Positions 9,551 through 20,469 of a stretch of DNA of 64,000 nucleotides are shown piece after piece (the stretch's first letter is position 1; every line of letters begins with the position of its first letter). A model generated the notes under the pieces. The model worked only from the letters and a program-made list of their open reading frames with translations, did no database searches and was not told the DNA's origin. The position numbers were made by a program, and so were the translations under genes. The stretch comes from Ananas comosus (taxonomy: Eukaryota > Streptophyta > Magnoliopsida > Poales > Bromeliaceae), in the NCBI RefSeq assembly GCF_001540865.1, contig NC_033640.1, positions 1,227,866-1,291,865 on the forward strand. Reading direction: 5' to 3'.

Positions 9551-9760
9551 GAGCTAGAATACTTTCAAAAGCACCAAAGAGGTGGTGCTTTTGAGTTTTT
9601 AGCCTTTGGATGAAAAAATGTAGGGTTGGGATGATGGTGGTAGGTGGTGGTAGGTGGAATAGTGTTTGATCCAAAAGCTATTAATAATTAAGGAGTAGAT
9701 CCAAGGGCTAAAAAGTTAGAACTATCAAGGAGGTGGTGCTTCTAAAAGTATTCTAGCTCA
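9551..9760. mobile_element. Fold-back MITE, about 210 bp
   Basis: The left end GAGCTAGAATACTTTCAAAA and right end TTTTAGAAGCACC-complement (CTTCTAAAAGTATTCTAGCTC region) are inverted, and AGGTGGTGCTT occurs near both ends. The ends match the microsatellite-bordered family at 255-486, but here the flanks are ordinary DNA. Confidence 0.7.
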
Positions 9761-10249
9761 ATTCGAAAATTGAGACCTAGTTTTGAAAAAATAAAATTTG
9801 GTTTGTGGAAACTTCAAATCTTATAAATTACATTTCATGGTTTATAGCCGCTCACTCGAAATCCTTTTATAAAAAACAACTTGGTAATATTGTAGCTAGA
9901 ATACTGTCGATAGTATTCTATCCTAACTTTAAACTTTGGATACATACTTATTATAATCACCTACTCTTTTACTAATTAATTTTCACTATTTTACTAATCC
10001 ACCTCACATAATAAATTTAACTCTGGGTAAATTTTTCACATGAACTTATAAAAAAGAGTATGTGAAAGATCCTAAAGATGAAGTTAAATTTATTATCTAT
10101 AAGAGAAAATTAATAAGATAACAAGAACAAACAAAAAATGGGTAATAACTTAAACTATTTGTTGAATTGGGATTTCCATTTCATTCTTGTAAAAATTTTT
10201 CTACTTTGAAATATTAAAAATTGATGTAACAAATAAACTGCTTTAAATT

Positions 10250-10445
10250 TTATTAAACTACTAGTAGTTTAGTGGTAAGATGTTTGATAGTTGATTTTGA
10301 GGTCAGGGGTTCGAACCTCTGTGTGTAGTCTATTGAAAATTATAGATTTCAACTTTATATTTTCAAATATTATTACAAACGGTGGTTCGAGCCTCCGATC
10401 TTAAAGTCGGCACTTAAATATCTTATCACTTGCGAACTAGTAGTG
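10250..10445. repeat. Inverted pair of tRNA-like sequences, best preserved copy
   Basis: The left arm reads TAGTTTAGTGGTAAGATG, then GGTCAGGGGTTCGAACCTC, a good match to pol III A and B boxes at tRNA-like spacing. The right arm carries GGTTCGAGCCTCC followed by CTTATCACTTGCGAACTAGT in the opposite sense. It may be a SINE head or a fold-back element built from one. A left arm alone is at 10858-10905. Confidence 0.6.
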
Positions 10446-10610
10446 TGGTTGATTTTAATTATTTTTTAGTTTTAATTCAAGTTTCTTTTTCTAACTTGAA
10501 TATTGCGAACTAGTAGTGTGGTTGATTTTAATTATTTTTAAGTTTTAATTCAAGTTTTTTTTTCTAACTTGAATATTGCGAACTAGTAGTGCGGTTGATT
10601 TTAATTATTT
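10432..10610. repeat. Tandem repeat, about 73 bp, 2.3 copies
   Basis: The unit GCGAACTAGTAGTGTGGTTG...AACTTGAATATT is repeated head to tail, with copies starting at 10433, 10505 and 10578. It extends the right arm of the tRNA-like pair. Confidence 0.85.
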
Positions 10611-10659
10611 CATGCAGTAAAATAAAACATTCAATATGCAAAAAATTCTTGAGTCAAGA

Positions 10660-10745
10660 TGTGAGAGAGAGTGTTGAATATAAAATATTGAAATAACATT
10701 TAGAAATTTAAGCTTTTAAAAGCAAAATGGTTGTTTTATATAATT
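10660..10745. repeat. Fragment similar to the TRIM-like LTR
   Basis: GTGAGAGAGAGTGTTGAATA followed by AAATATTGAAATAAC and AAGCTTTTAAAAGC parallels the start and middle of the 80-bp LTR-like units at 24106-24265. No partner copy lies close by. Confidence 0.5.
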
Positions 10746-11690
10746 TAATATGAAATAACTTATATCTTGTTTCCCAAATGTCTTCAAAATATTGTAAACT
10801 TATGTAATACCTTAAATTATATGTAAAAAGTAATAAAAGTGCTTTAGATTTTGTCAAATTGCTAGTTGTTTAGTGGTAATGTACTCAGTAGTAGATTTTA
10901 AGGTCAAGGTTTTTTTTTAAAAATTTCTAGAGAACATTTCAGTAGTACACTTTTTTACATAGAATTTCTACTTAAAAGAAAAAAAAATGAAAGTGGTACC
11001 AAACAAGGCAACCTTACCTATACCAATGCTATTATTTTATTACCTATGAAGATAGGAACTCAAGACCAAGTTTTGAAAATATAGAATTTGATTTATAGAA
11101 ACTTCAGATGTTATAAATTACATTTCATGGTTTAGGTCATAGACTCGAAAGTTCTATCATTAAAATTGACTCAGTAATATAAGAGCTCGAATACTATCGG
11201 CAGAGTTTCATAGTTAGTTAATTCAGATTCGGCAAAAATTCAGTACGGGTATAATACGCATAAAATTCGTTTTCTAATTTTTAAATTCGTTGAAAAATTC
11301 GGCTTAGAAAATGGATTCGGTATAAAATATAAAATATAAGATATAAAATATAAGATAATTTATATTTAAACATAAAAATTATAAGTTTTTTTATTCAGAT
11401 TTTTAATAATTCGGGAATAATTCACGAATTATTCGGCTAGCCCAAAAATTCGCGAATAATTTTCTTTCTTTGGAAAAAGTTCGTAAACGAACCGTTTAAT
11501 TCGGATTTTCAATAATTCACGAATAATTCGCGAATTAACTAACAAAGCAGAGTTTATCATAACTCTAAATTTTGTAATAAAGCTAAAATACTTCTAAAAG
11601 TAAATATGTATCATTTACTTTAATGTTGTTACGAATTGAAGATCGACTCTTTTAAATTTGATCTAGACTATTTGAACTTCTTAAAAACTG

Positions 11691-11693
<3 letters not shown>

Positions 11694-11731
<38 letters not shown>
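11694..11731. repeat. (TA)n microsatellite
   Basis: About 19 TA units in AT-rich intergenic DNA. Confidence 0.95.
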
Positions 11732-11733
<2 letters not shown>

Positions 11734-12155
11734 ACTATATTATTTGTCTAATGATCAAGCATTGTCAAAATTATCTTATATTAGTGATTAAACATTATCA
11801 ATTTTGAACCATTTAAATGCTAGAGAAATAAAGTTTGAAAAACTATAAAATTTAATATTATGAAATTTTAAATACTCTAAATCATGTTTTATAGCGCCGA
11901 TCATCAATTCGAATGCTACATTGCTAGGAACAATGTACGTAGATGATAAATGTAACTCAAGTTTGATATATATACTTTTATAATTATCCACTCTTCTAAT
12001 AATTCTTGCATTTTTACTAATATTACTCTCACATAATAAAATCATATCCCTTAAAATTTCTCACATGCTCGTTTTTAATAATATTGATTAATGTCATGGA
12101 CTAAAAATATGCTTCCTTAAACTTATTGCATAACCTTATACACCACAAGAAAATT
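11732..12155. other. Intergenic, no gene seen
   Basis: AT-rich. Part of it (about 11640-11930) resembles worn arms of the fold-back MITEs (AGATCGACTC, GATCTAGACTATT, GCGCCGATCATCAATTCGAA), so it is probably an old member of that family. Confidence 0.45.
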
Positions 12156-12164
12156 TTATTATTA

Positions 12165-12745
12165 GGGCTTTTTTTGCAAATAGCCCCCTGATAAATTTTA
12201 TTTGCAAAAATAGTCCCGTCCAAAAATTATTTGCAAAAATGGCCCTGCCCCTGCCACGCCAGCGCCACGTCAGCGCCACGCGGGCAGGGCGGGCCCAGGT
12301 GTTTAAGTTGAACACGGTGAACCATTCACCGTGTTCAATACAAAATTTTTGTATTGGACACGGTGAATGGTTCACCGTGTCCAATACAAATACCCCAACA
12401 ATGAGTAAGTTGGAGGTATTTGTATTAGACACGGTGAACCATTCACCGTGTCCAATTATTTGTATTGGACACGGTGAATGGTTCACCGTGTCCAATACAA
12501 ATATTTGGATCTTAACTATTTTGTATTGGACACGGTGAATCATTCACCGTGTCCAATACAAAAACTTTGTATTGAACACGGTAAATGGTTCACCGTGTTC
12601 AACTTAACCATCTGGCCCAGCCCCGCCCGCGTGGCGCTGACGTGGCGCTTGCGTGGCGGGGGCAGGGCCATTTTTGCAAATAAATTTTTGACAGGACCAA
12701 TTTAAAAAAAAAAAATTATAAGGGGACTATTTGCAAAAAAAGCCC
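12165..12745. mobile_element. Small Mutator-like element with six hairpins, 581 bp
   Basis: The ends GGGCTTTTTTTGCAAATAG and CTATTTGCAAAAAAAGCCC are inverted. A perfect 9-bp duplication TTATTATTA flanks the element (12156-12164 and 12746-12754). Below the ends, CATTTTTGCAAATAA and GCCACGTCAGCGCCACG-type GC-rich blocks are also inverted. The central part, 12308-12602, carries six near-identical 31-bp palindromes spaced by AT-rich linkers. No transposase frame is present. Confidence 0.9.
12308..12602. repeat. Array of six 31-bp palindromes
   Basis: The palindromes are at 12308-12338, 12354-12384, 12425-12455, 12465-12495, 12526-12556 and 12572-12602. Each has the core ACACGGTGAA, a short centre, then TTCACCGTGT, flanked by TTGGA and TCCAA (or TTGAA and TTCAA). 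Spacers are 9-40 bases and mostly contain ACAAA or TTTGT. Outer units carry the TTGAA variant and inner ones TTGGA or TTAGA, so the array is roughly symmetric itself. Confidence 0.93.
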
Positions 12746-12754
12746 TTATTATTA

Positions 12755-13366
12755 GGATACTTTTTTGACGACGCTTGGAAGAAGTGTTTCTAAGCAATAT
12801 TCCCAATATATAGTAAATACTGATGTTTCAAAAAACATCGTCATTTGAATTGTCAAGATTATTAAACCAATTTATTAAAGAATCAATTGCACCATTATTT
12901 TTAATTTTCTGATGCTAAGTGTTAGAATATATCTGATCAATACATGGCATAATGTCGATATACATATGACGACTCTTCATTTGCCGATATTTTTGCTAAC
13001 ATTTTTTTTTTCATATGATGACAAACTAATTTGGGATGATTTTAAGCTTCTTTAATTACTAAATAATTTTTTTGTAGTGACAATTTAGAACTAAATGTTA
13101 AAAAAAATAAATTTAGATATTTTCGAGGCTTGTTGTGAAAGATCCAAAGCATCAAGTTTAATATATTGTCTTAGAGAAAATTAATAAAATTACAAGAACC
13201 ATGAAAAATAAGGGTAAGAATTTGACATATTTATTAATTTAAAAAATACTAAATGATTTAGAATATTCAATTCATCCTTGTAATATTTTTCTTCATGTAA
13301 TATATTTGAATATTCTCGTTAAAAATATTAAAAATTCATGTATTTTAAATACTTTAAATTTAATAA
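12755..13366. other. Intergenic, no gene seen
   Basis: AT-rich DNA without a supported gene or a clear repeat border. Confidence 0.5.
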
Positions 13367-14275
13367 ACTACTAGTAGTAAGGTATTTAGTAATCGATCTA
13401 GAGTTCAGAGATTCGAATTTCTGTATGTGCTAAAATTTGTGGCTTAAATCTTTGTATCTCAAATTTGGATAATTGCTCTCTAATATACTCTTCTGAAAAT
13501 CCAAATTCTTTCAAATAGACCTTCAAAATATGAGTGTAAGAGAAAAAAAAAAAAAAGAAAAGAGAGAGAAATATTTTAGGGGTATATTTGAAATGAAGTG
13601 ATAAATTGAAAATTTAAATAACTTATAAAGATACAGAAGCGATTTCCTCTTGTATTAAAATTATAAAAGTCAAAAGATGGAATTAGCTCTTATTGTCATG
13701 AATATTTACTTTGCAATATATTTTGCGCCTAACAATGCATAACACATTCTTCAAAATCTAAGGAAAGCAATAAAAATGAATAAAATTCTAAATTACAGAA
13801 AACTTTTCTATCAATACCTGTTTTTTCACTTTTTCTTCCTCACTTTTAGAAAACTATATTTTATCCCCATCAAAATTAAGAAATGTTTACTTCACCCGTC
13901 GTAAGTATTTCGTCGCGATTCCATCTATATCCTATATTACGTAATTTTATTATACCCAAAATACCTTCTGTGAACATTTCTTAATTTTTGATATGTTTTT
14001 AAAAGCCGGGGAGGAAAAGTGAAAAAACAGGTATTGATAGAGGTTTTTTTTTTTATAATTTAGTCAAAAAATAAATAAGTTAATAGTTTTAAGCTTTTGT
14101 CTTTTTTTATTACCAAACAAACATTGCGTGTGCTAAAATTTGTAGGCATGCATAAGCTTTGTATCTAAGCAATCGAATTTAGAGTCTCAAATTTTAGTAC
14201 AAATTTAGGTTCGAATCTCTGATCTTAAAGTCGGCTCTTAGATATCTTACGACTTTCCAACTAGTAGTATGATTA
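13367..14275. repeat. tRNA-like inverted pair split by another element
   Basis: The left arm near 13367-13430 (CTACTAGTAGTAAGGTATTT, then GATTCGAATTTCTG) and right arm near 14205-14275 (GGTTCGAATCTCTGATC, then ATATCTTACGACTTTCC) fit the pair seen at 10250-10445. About 770 bp lies between them, including the MITE at 13778-14062. Confidence 0.5.
13778..14062. mobile_element. MITE, about 285 bp
   Basis: The left arm CTAAATTACAGAAAACTTTT, then CTATCAATACCTGTTTTTTC, is inverted at the right end (GAAAAAACAGGTATTGATAG, then ATAATTTAG). It is related to the element at 44961-45334 through the AAATTACAGAAAA end and the CACTTT block. Confidence 0.75.
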
Positions 14276-14819
14276 ATTTTAATTAATTATTTCTAATTCA
14301 AGTATTTTTTTTCTCCTAACTTGAATTAGAAATTATTCACAGTAGCCAAAAGAAACAATTCAAAATGCTAAATTTGGCATAATCTAATGAAGTTGCTAAT
14401 TAGCTAATAGAGATAATTAAATCAAATACTCAAAAGTTAAAAGGCCTTGGTTTAAACACAAATTGGAGGTTGATTTTTTTTTTTTTTCTTCATTGGAGAT
14501 TGTTTTTTTTTTTTTGAACCGGTTTGATAAATCAGATTCGAAACCGAATCGGAAAAAAATGACCGGTCCAGTTGATGAACTTGCTTTCTTAAAATTTTAA
14601 AATTTTTAAACAAAAATTTAGTTGATGAGTTTATTTAATTTTTTTTTCATGTTTTGTGTCCAATAAAATAAAATAAATGTGATTTGTATTTTACGTGCAT
14701 TAGTTTGTTTAACTAAGCTCTAAACCGGTTCGTATTACTGAGCCGAACCGGACATCGACCGGTTGGACGATGAACCGGTAGGAGTGGCCGGTCCGGTTCG
14801 GTTTCTCAGCTTCCGTTAT

Positions 14820-14856
14820 GGGGCCCGCCACAAAACCCTAACCCTCGAATCCACGA

Positions 14857-14896
<40 letters not shown>

Positions 14897-14946
14897 ATTC
14901 GTGGCCCTGTTCTCGGGCTCGTCTCCTTCCTCGATTCTCTAATCCG
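14820..14946 (+). other. BRF1: BRF1 5' leader exon (inferred)
   Basis: The stretch holds AAAACCCTAACCCTCGAATC and a long CT tract, common in plant 5' leaders, and ends CCG followed by a GTGAGG donor at 14947. An acceptor TTCGCAG at 17039-17045 lies 28 bases before the BRF1 start codon. The leader intron would be about 2.1 kb. The transcription start itself cannot be placed from sequence alone. Confidence 0.6.
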
Positions 14947-15052
14947 GTGAGGTAGATCTCTCGCTCAATTTATGATCTATATTTGCATTAATCTTCTTTT
15001 ACTCAATCTCTCTACTGTTCTCCTCTTTTTCTTTTTTTTTTCCCTTTTTTTA

Positions 15053-15290
15053 GGGTAATTTATAGATCAAATCAGTGCTTTTTACTTTTTCTTTTCCTTG
15101 GTGTAGTTGGTTCAATCAATTTTGGCTTGTTTTCTTGTTTAAGATCTGTTCGTGTGGGAAAAAATTGCTTTTTTGGTTGTTTTTGTGGTAATTTATAGAT
15201 CAAATCAGTGCTTTTTTGTTCTTCTTTTCCTTGATGTAGTTTGCTTAATTAATTTTGGCTTGTTCTCGTGTTTTAGTTCTGTTATAGAAT
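15053..15290. repeat. Imperfect 133-bp direct duplication in BRF1 leader intron
   Basis: GGTAATTTATAGATCAAATC plus its following 90 bases (through TTTTGGCTTGTT) occurs at about 15054 and again at about 15187, head to tail. Confidence 0.8.
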
Positions 15291-15433
15291 GGTTTCGTTG
15301 TATATGTACATGAAACACGATTAAGCGAATCAATTCATAGGAAAGTTTCAAAATTTTCTTAGATTTTTCTTTTCTTTTCTTTTTCGTGGTTAAGGATGGA
15401 ATTGTAACACATGACAAAGTTGAGGGACTAAGT

Positions 15434-16218
15434 CCCCGTTTGGATGCAACTTATAAACATAGTTTAACTATGCTATACTAATAGAAAATTCTTAGATTAA
15501 AATGTATAGACATCTTTTAAACTTTACCTTTACACCCCTCTACTTACTAACCGTTTGATTTAGCTCCTTCCGTTAGCAATTTTGGTGATTTTGTTAGAAT
15601 CAAAACAAATGTCCACAAGAGATGCACGTGATCAAGAATTCCTTTAGTCAAAAAGGAGGTCATGTGCATCTCTCGTGAGTGTTTGATTCTAACAGAATCT
15701 CCGAAATTACTAATAGAAGGAGATAAATCAAAAGGTTAGTTAGTAGAGGGGACATTTAACCGAAATTTTTCTATGAGCCTATGAGGTGTTTGGCAGGTTC
15801 AAAAGAGTAACTAAAAACTGAAGCATACTAAAACTATACTTCAAAAAATAGGGTAAAATAAAAATCTAATTTAATCTCCGAAGAATTTTACTCCAATTGA
15901 CGGCGGTCGAGGGAGGGGGCTTGGGTTAGGGGAGAAGAAGGGGGAGAGAAACGAGCGAGAAAAGGGGTTGATGAGAACCCGGCGATTGGAGCCTTCTAAT
16001 TGCTTGCTTTTAAATTTGAACTCTCTAATGGTTAATTCATGAAGGTTGCTAGATATTCTGTGGAATTGTACAGTGTGGAGCCAAACAACTTAAAAATAAA
16101 ATTGTGGAGTCCTGTAGAGTTACAAGATTCCCTATTTTCTTCAGACCTGAACCACAATTTATGAACTCCATGAAGTTTTTTAACTATTGGAGTTTTCTAA
16201 CTATGCATCCAAACAGGG
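15434..16218. mobile_element. hAT-like MITE in BRF1 leader intron
   Basis: The ends CCCCGTTTGGATGCA and TGCATCCAAACAGGG are inverted, a terminal motif common in plant hAT-type miniature elements. A second inverted structure is nested within (about 15520-15775: AAAGATGCACGTGATC-like blocks inverted, with CTACTTACTAACC and GGTTAGTTAGTAG at its ends). No clear 8-bp duplication was found. Confidence 0.65.
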
Positions 16219-17073
16219 CCGAAAGTGTTTAAGTGAGAAGTTCTGGAATATTACAATGACTATTCATGTGTTTTACCATATTATTTTATGTTATTTTAAT
16301 TGTAAATATTATATGAATGGGTATGTAAAAGTTTTTTACAAGGCTTAATTCGATTCATGAGAATTAATGTTATAAAAAAAAAGCATTTAAAAGATCCTAA
16401 GGGAGTTAAATTTCTTTATGTAAGTGCAAATTAGTTAGAATTAATAGATACCAATATCTATATCGTGCTCTTAACCCAGTTCCCTGTAAGAAAATACTTT
16501 TTAGGCTTAGTTTGGGATTCAGCTGCCAAAAGCACTTGCTTTTAGACTTTGAAAGGCCCATAAAATCCAAAAGCGCTTTCAATCCCCTCCCCCACCCACT
16601 GTTCATCTCAATTCCAAAAGCGCTTTCAATCCCAAAAAGCGCTTTCAATCCCCCAATGGTCCACCATGTGAGCAATGGATAATGGACCGGTTAGTCATCC
16701 GCTGTTCATCTTATGTTCACTTCAAGGCTCCTGTTGGCTCTTGTGATTGGATAAAAACAAGTTGAGATTGCGATATTAGAGGAAACGGAGGATTTAACAG
16801 GGAGATATCAGGAGTTATGACATGTGGGGTTGGGTCAGTTGGATACTAAGGAATTTCTCGAATCCAATTTCATGCATATCCAATCTCTGGTGGATTCTAT
16901 AATTCCATTCCAACAAGATTATTTGATCTTATACTAGATTTTTGATAATGCCACTCTCTCACGACTTCTGATGCCTTTGAAATTTGAAGCTGCAATCTGT
17001 TCGTGCATATATATTAATTAGTTACCATTTTGAGTTAATTCGCAGGTTAAGATCAGAGTAAAAGTTTTCCACC

Positions 17074-20000
17074 ATGGTTTACTGTAGCCATTGTGGGGAT
17101 CACTGCCCCTCTATCAAAGATCCCGATAGCGGTTACATGTAAGTGAATTTTTTGCTGCCTTTTTTTTTTTTCTTATTTTTATGTTCTCTGGAGCTTCTGC
17201 AAAAATGCTGTTTAGTAGAGCCGTTTGAAATAGCATAGCAACTTTCATAAAAATTAGAATCTGCTTAACAGCTTTATGGGAATCAGAATGTTCAAATTGG
17301 AGCTTTTGCTTTCAGTACCCAGAAGCTCATTTACTTTAGCCAAAGCTCTAGACTTTTTATCTTGCCACATGCAACACTTCTGCTTCTTGAAGTAGAGAAG
17401 CTGCTCCGGAAGGCAGGCCAAACAAGCACTGAAATTTTCTCTGGTAGTTTCCTGTTTTAGCTAGAAGCAAAAGATTTTAATTGGAGATTCTACTTTTGGG
17501 ATAAAGAAGCTCATCTCAGCTTCTCGTTTCTGCCAGAACTTTACCAGATTTGTGGCTTTTACTTCTCAAGCAAAAAACCTGTTTTAGAACCCAAGCAAGC
17601 AAGCGATGATGATTGCTTTATTTGATTTTTGAGCTCATTATTTTATATTTTATGTGCATGTAACAGATGCTGTGCTATGTGCGGAAAGATTCTAGATCAG
17701 GATATATTTGGAAGTGATCCCATGTTCACGAAGGACAGTGCCGGCCAGGTTCCTTTTGTCACATTATGCTTACTTTTTGTTAAACTGTTGTTTTGGTATT
17801 TTTATTTTAAGAGGTTTATTTATTACTTTGCAGAGCCGGTTGGCTGGTAATATCCTGGTCAGTGTTGAGAGTGGGTATTCTGCATCCCATGAGAGAACTT
17901 TGATGAAGGGTATGTCTTTATTTCTAGTTCAACTGCACTTTTCACATGCAAAGTTGATTTTACTGGTTATTAGGCAATCTTTGTGCTTTTAGGATATTGT
18001 GGTTACTTCTTTGCGTTATTTGATATGTAAGTCATTGTAAATGTTCTGTTTATTTAGGAGAAAATTGTTGATTTGATTTTTTTCGAGTAGTGGCGCAATA
18101 AAAGCATTAGACTAGTAGAATGTGAAGAAGAGTAACCCCATTGTTCATTCTTTCCTTTTTCTTTCTTTCAGTATTGTGGCGCATCTATTGCATTCTTTTA
18201 GTGCAAGATTAGATTTAATGAACTTCTAATTCAGAAATGAATGGTTTAGTTGCAGTGAACTTAGATATTAAAGAATTCCCTTCCCTCCCTCCCCCCTTTT
18301 AGAAACTTTAGATACTCTAGATCATTTCTTCTGGCACTAAGTGTCAATTTAGATGCTCTGGTTTTGATTTTTCGGTGGAAGTATTTCGATTCAGGGACTT
18401 TTGAAAGTGTCTAAGTCTATTCCATGTATATATGCATGTCCTTAAACGAGGGACAAAGCTTGCTAGTAGTCACATTTCTGCAGAGAGGCATGTTTTGTCA
18501 ATAAACAAATTAGGAGACATTACAATGATGACTAGAATTGTACTTGTTCTCTTTCTAACTTCTCTTTTTTTACATCATTTTGAATTTTGATCAAATTAAA
18601 AATGCCTCAGTAACATAAAAAGCTCAACTTTGTGACTTTGAAGTTTGGTGTGAGAGTTTTTTATTTATAATTCTCGTATTAAGCTTCATGCATTGCTCTC
18701 TCTAATTGTTTGACGAGTATAGTGCATACTCCTTTTCTCCAGGTAAAGATGAGATTAGGCATCTTGTAAATTCTTTACAAGTGGGTGGTGGGGATTCTAT
18801 AGTTGACAGGGCTCATCGGTTTTATCAAGTATGCTTTTCTTAATTTATTCTTCCTTGATTTTTCAACCAAATGGACCATATAAATTAATTGTCTTATTCT
18901 GTTGTTATTGAAGTGAAGATAGCCGTTGACAAGAATTTTACCAGGGGCCGCAGAACATCTCATGTTGCAGCTGCTTGCCTGTACATCGCCTGTAGGCAAG
19001 TACCTCTTTTGTGCTTATTATCCCACGATGCTGTCATTAACAACCATTTATAGGGTTTAAAATTTTCTTTTCCAGAACATGCAGGACTTACACATCCAAA
19101 TGTATTTTTTCTTGTAGGCAAAGCAAGAAAGCATATCTTCTTATTGATTTTTCAGATTACTTGCAGATAAATGTGTATGGGACATCTTCTGACCCTTCTT
19201 TCTTTGACTTAAAATAATTTTTGATGGTACACGTGCATGACTAACCACACTTATCTAAATTTTTATTTCAGATATGTGCTAGGTGCCGTCTTTTTGCAGC
19301 TTTGCAAAGTTTTACAACTAATAGAACATCCGATTGTTCAGAAACTTGTTGATCCCAGCCTTTTCATCCATCGATTCACCGAGCGTAAGTGCATGATGTA
19401 CCTTAAGTTATTTGCTAAACATAACAATTTAGTCCTTACTTTGGTCTACCATGTGCTTGGCATAAAAAAAAAAAAAGAACTTTTGGGGATGTAATCATGA
19501 AGTTGGCTATTTGGTTATGTTTATGTTCATTACCGGCGATTGTTTTCATATTATATATTGCCAGATTTGGTTTACACAGTTACATAGGAGACCCTAAAGC
19601 TCTTTTCACGTAATTTAGTCTAAGATGAAAATAACCATGTTATTTGAAGATATTGCATTATTCGTTTATCTCTCCTATAACTATTTGGCCATCACTTAAT
19701 CCCTTTAGAGATAAATTGCTTCTAGAACAATCTAGTGCGCGTGAAATTTGTCTTCATTTTCTGATACACTTTTTCTTGTCTTAACCCTTAGTTCAATTAC
19801 TCTCAGAATTTCGGAGTAGCTCATTAGCTTTTTAACCTCCTGCAGTTTGTGCAAATGTGTACAGCTTGTTTACTATTATATATATTGGCTCTTTAGTGTT
19901 TGTTTTCCCGCACTTCTCGATTTTCATTGATTAGTTTGTGAGCATAATTCGTCCACTCATAGCACATGCTTATTTAGTGCAATTATTTTTACATTATAGG

Positions 20001-20416
20001 ATTATTGGGTAAAAGAAACAATGCTATTTCTGAGACAGCTCTGCGCATTATAGCTAGTATGAAGCGAGATTGGATGCAGGCAAGCTTGCTTTTCTTTCAT
20101 TTTGCTTGTGTTTATGATATTTACTTTGTTGGTGAGGTTTGTTGTATTTGATTATTCCTCTCATGCGGTGGCTTTTGCTTGTTGCAGACGGGAAGGAAAC
20201 CTAGTGGCTTATGTGGTGCAGCATTATATATAGCTGCACTTTCTCATGGCCTCGACTATTCCAAATCAGATGTTGTAAGTCCAACTGTTTAGAGAAATGC
20301 AGCGTTATATAATTATTCTATTTAGGAAACCATTTGCTATTAAGTTCTCTTGAATGAGGTCCAAGTTTGTGGTAAAAAATCATTCATCCGTATTATACTT
20401 GTGTACACACATGCTG

Positions 20417-20469
<53 letters not shown>

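Noticed and set aside
10250..10330. Functional tRNA gene
   Set aside because: A and B box likeness is good, but the stretch does not close into a cloverleaf with a paired acceptor stem, and related copies nearby are clearly worn.
12136..12543. Open frames on both strands over the hairpin array
   Set aside because: The translations are just the palindrome repeated (VNHSPCPIQ and GEWFTVSNTN on both strands).
12308..12602. Regularly spaced palindromic repeats that look like a CRISPR array
   Set aside because: The repeats are full palindromes inside an element with inverted ends and a 9-bp duplication, in plant nuclear DNA. The spacers are AT-rich linkers of uneven length and there are no cas genes.
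18991..19001. GT donor at CAA|GTACCT for BRF1 intron 5
   Set aside because: With this donor no nearby AG acceptor keeps the frame; joining to 19118 brings a stop after nine codons. The GC donor five bases upstream fits the conserved protein.
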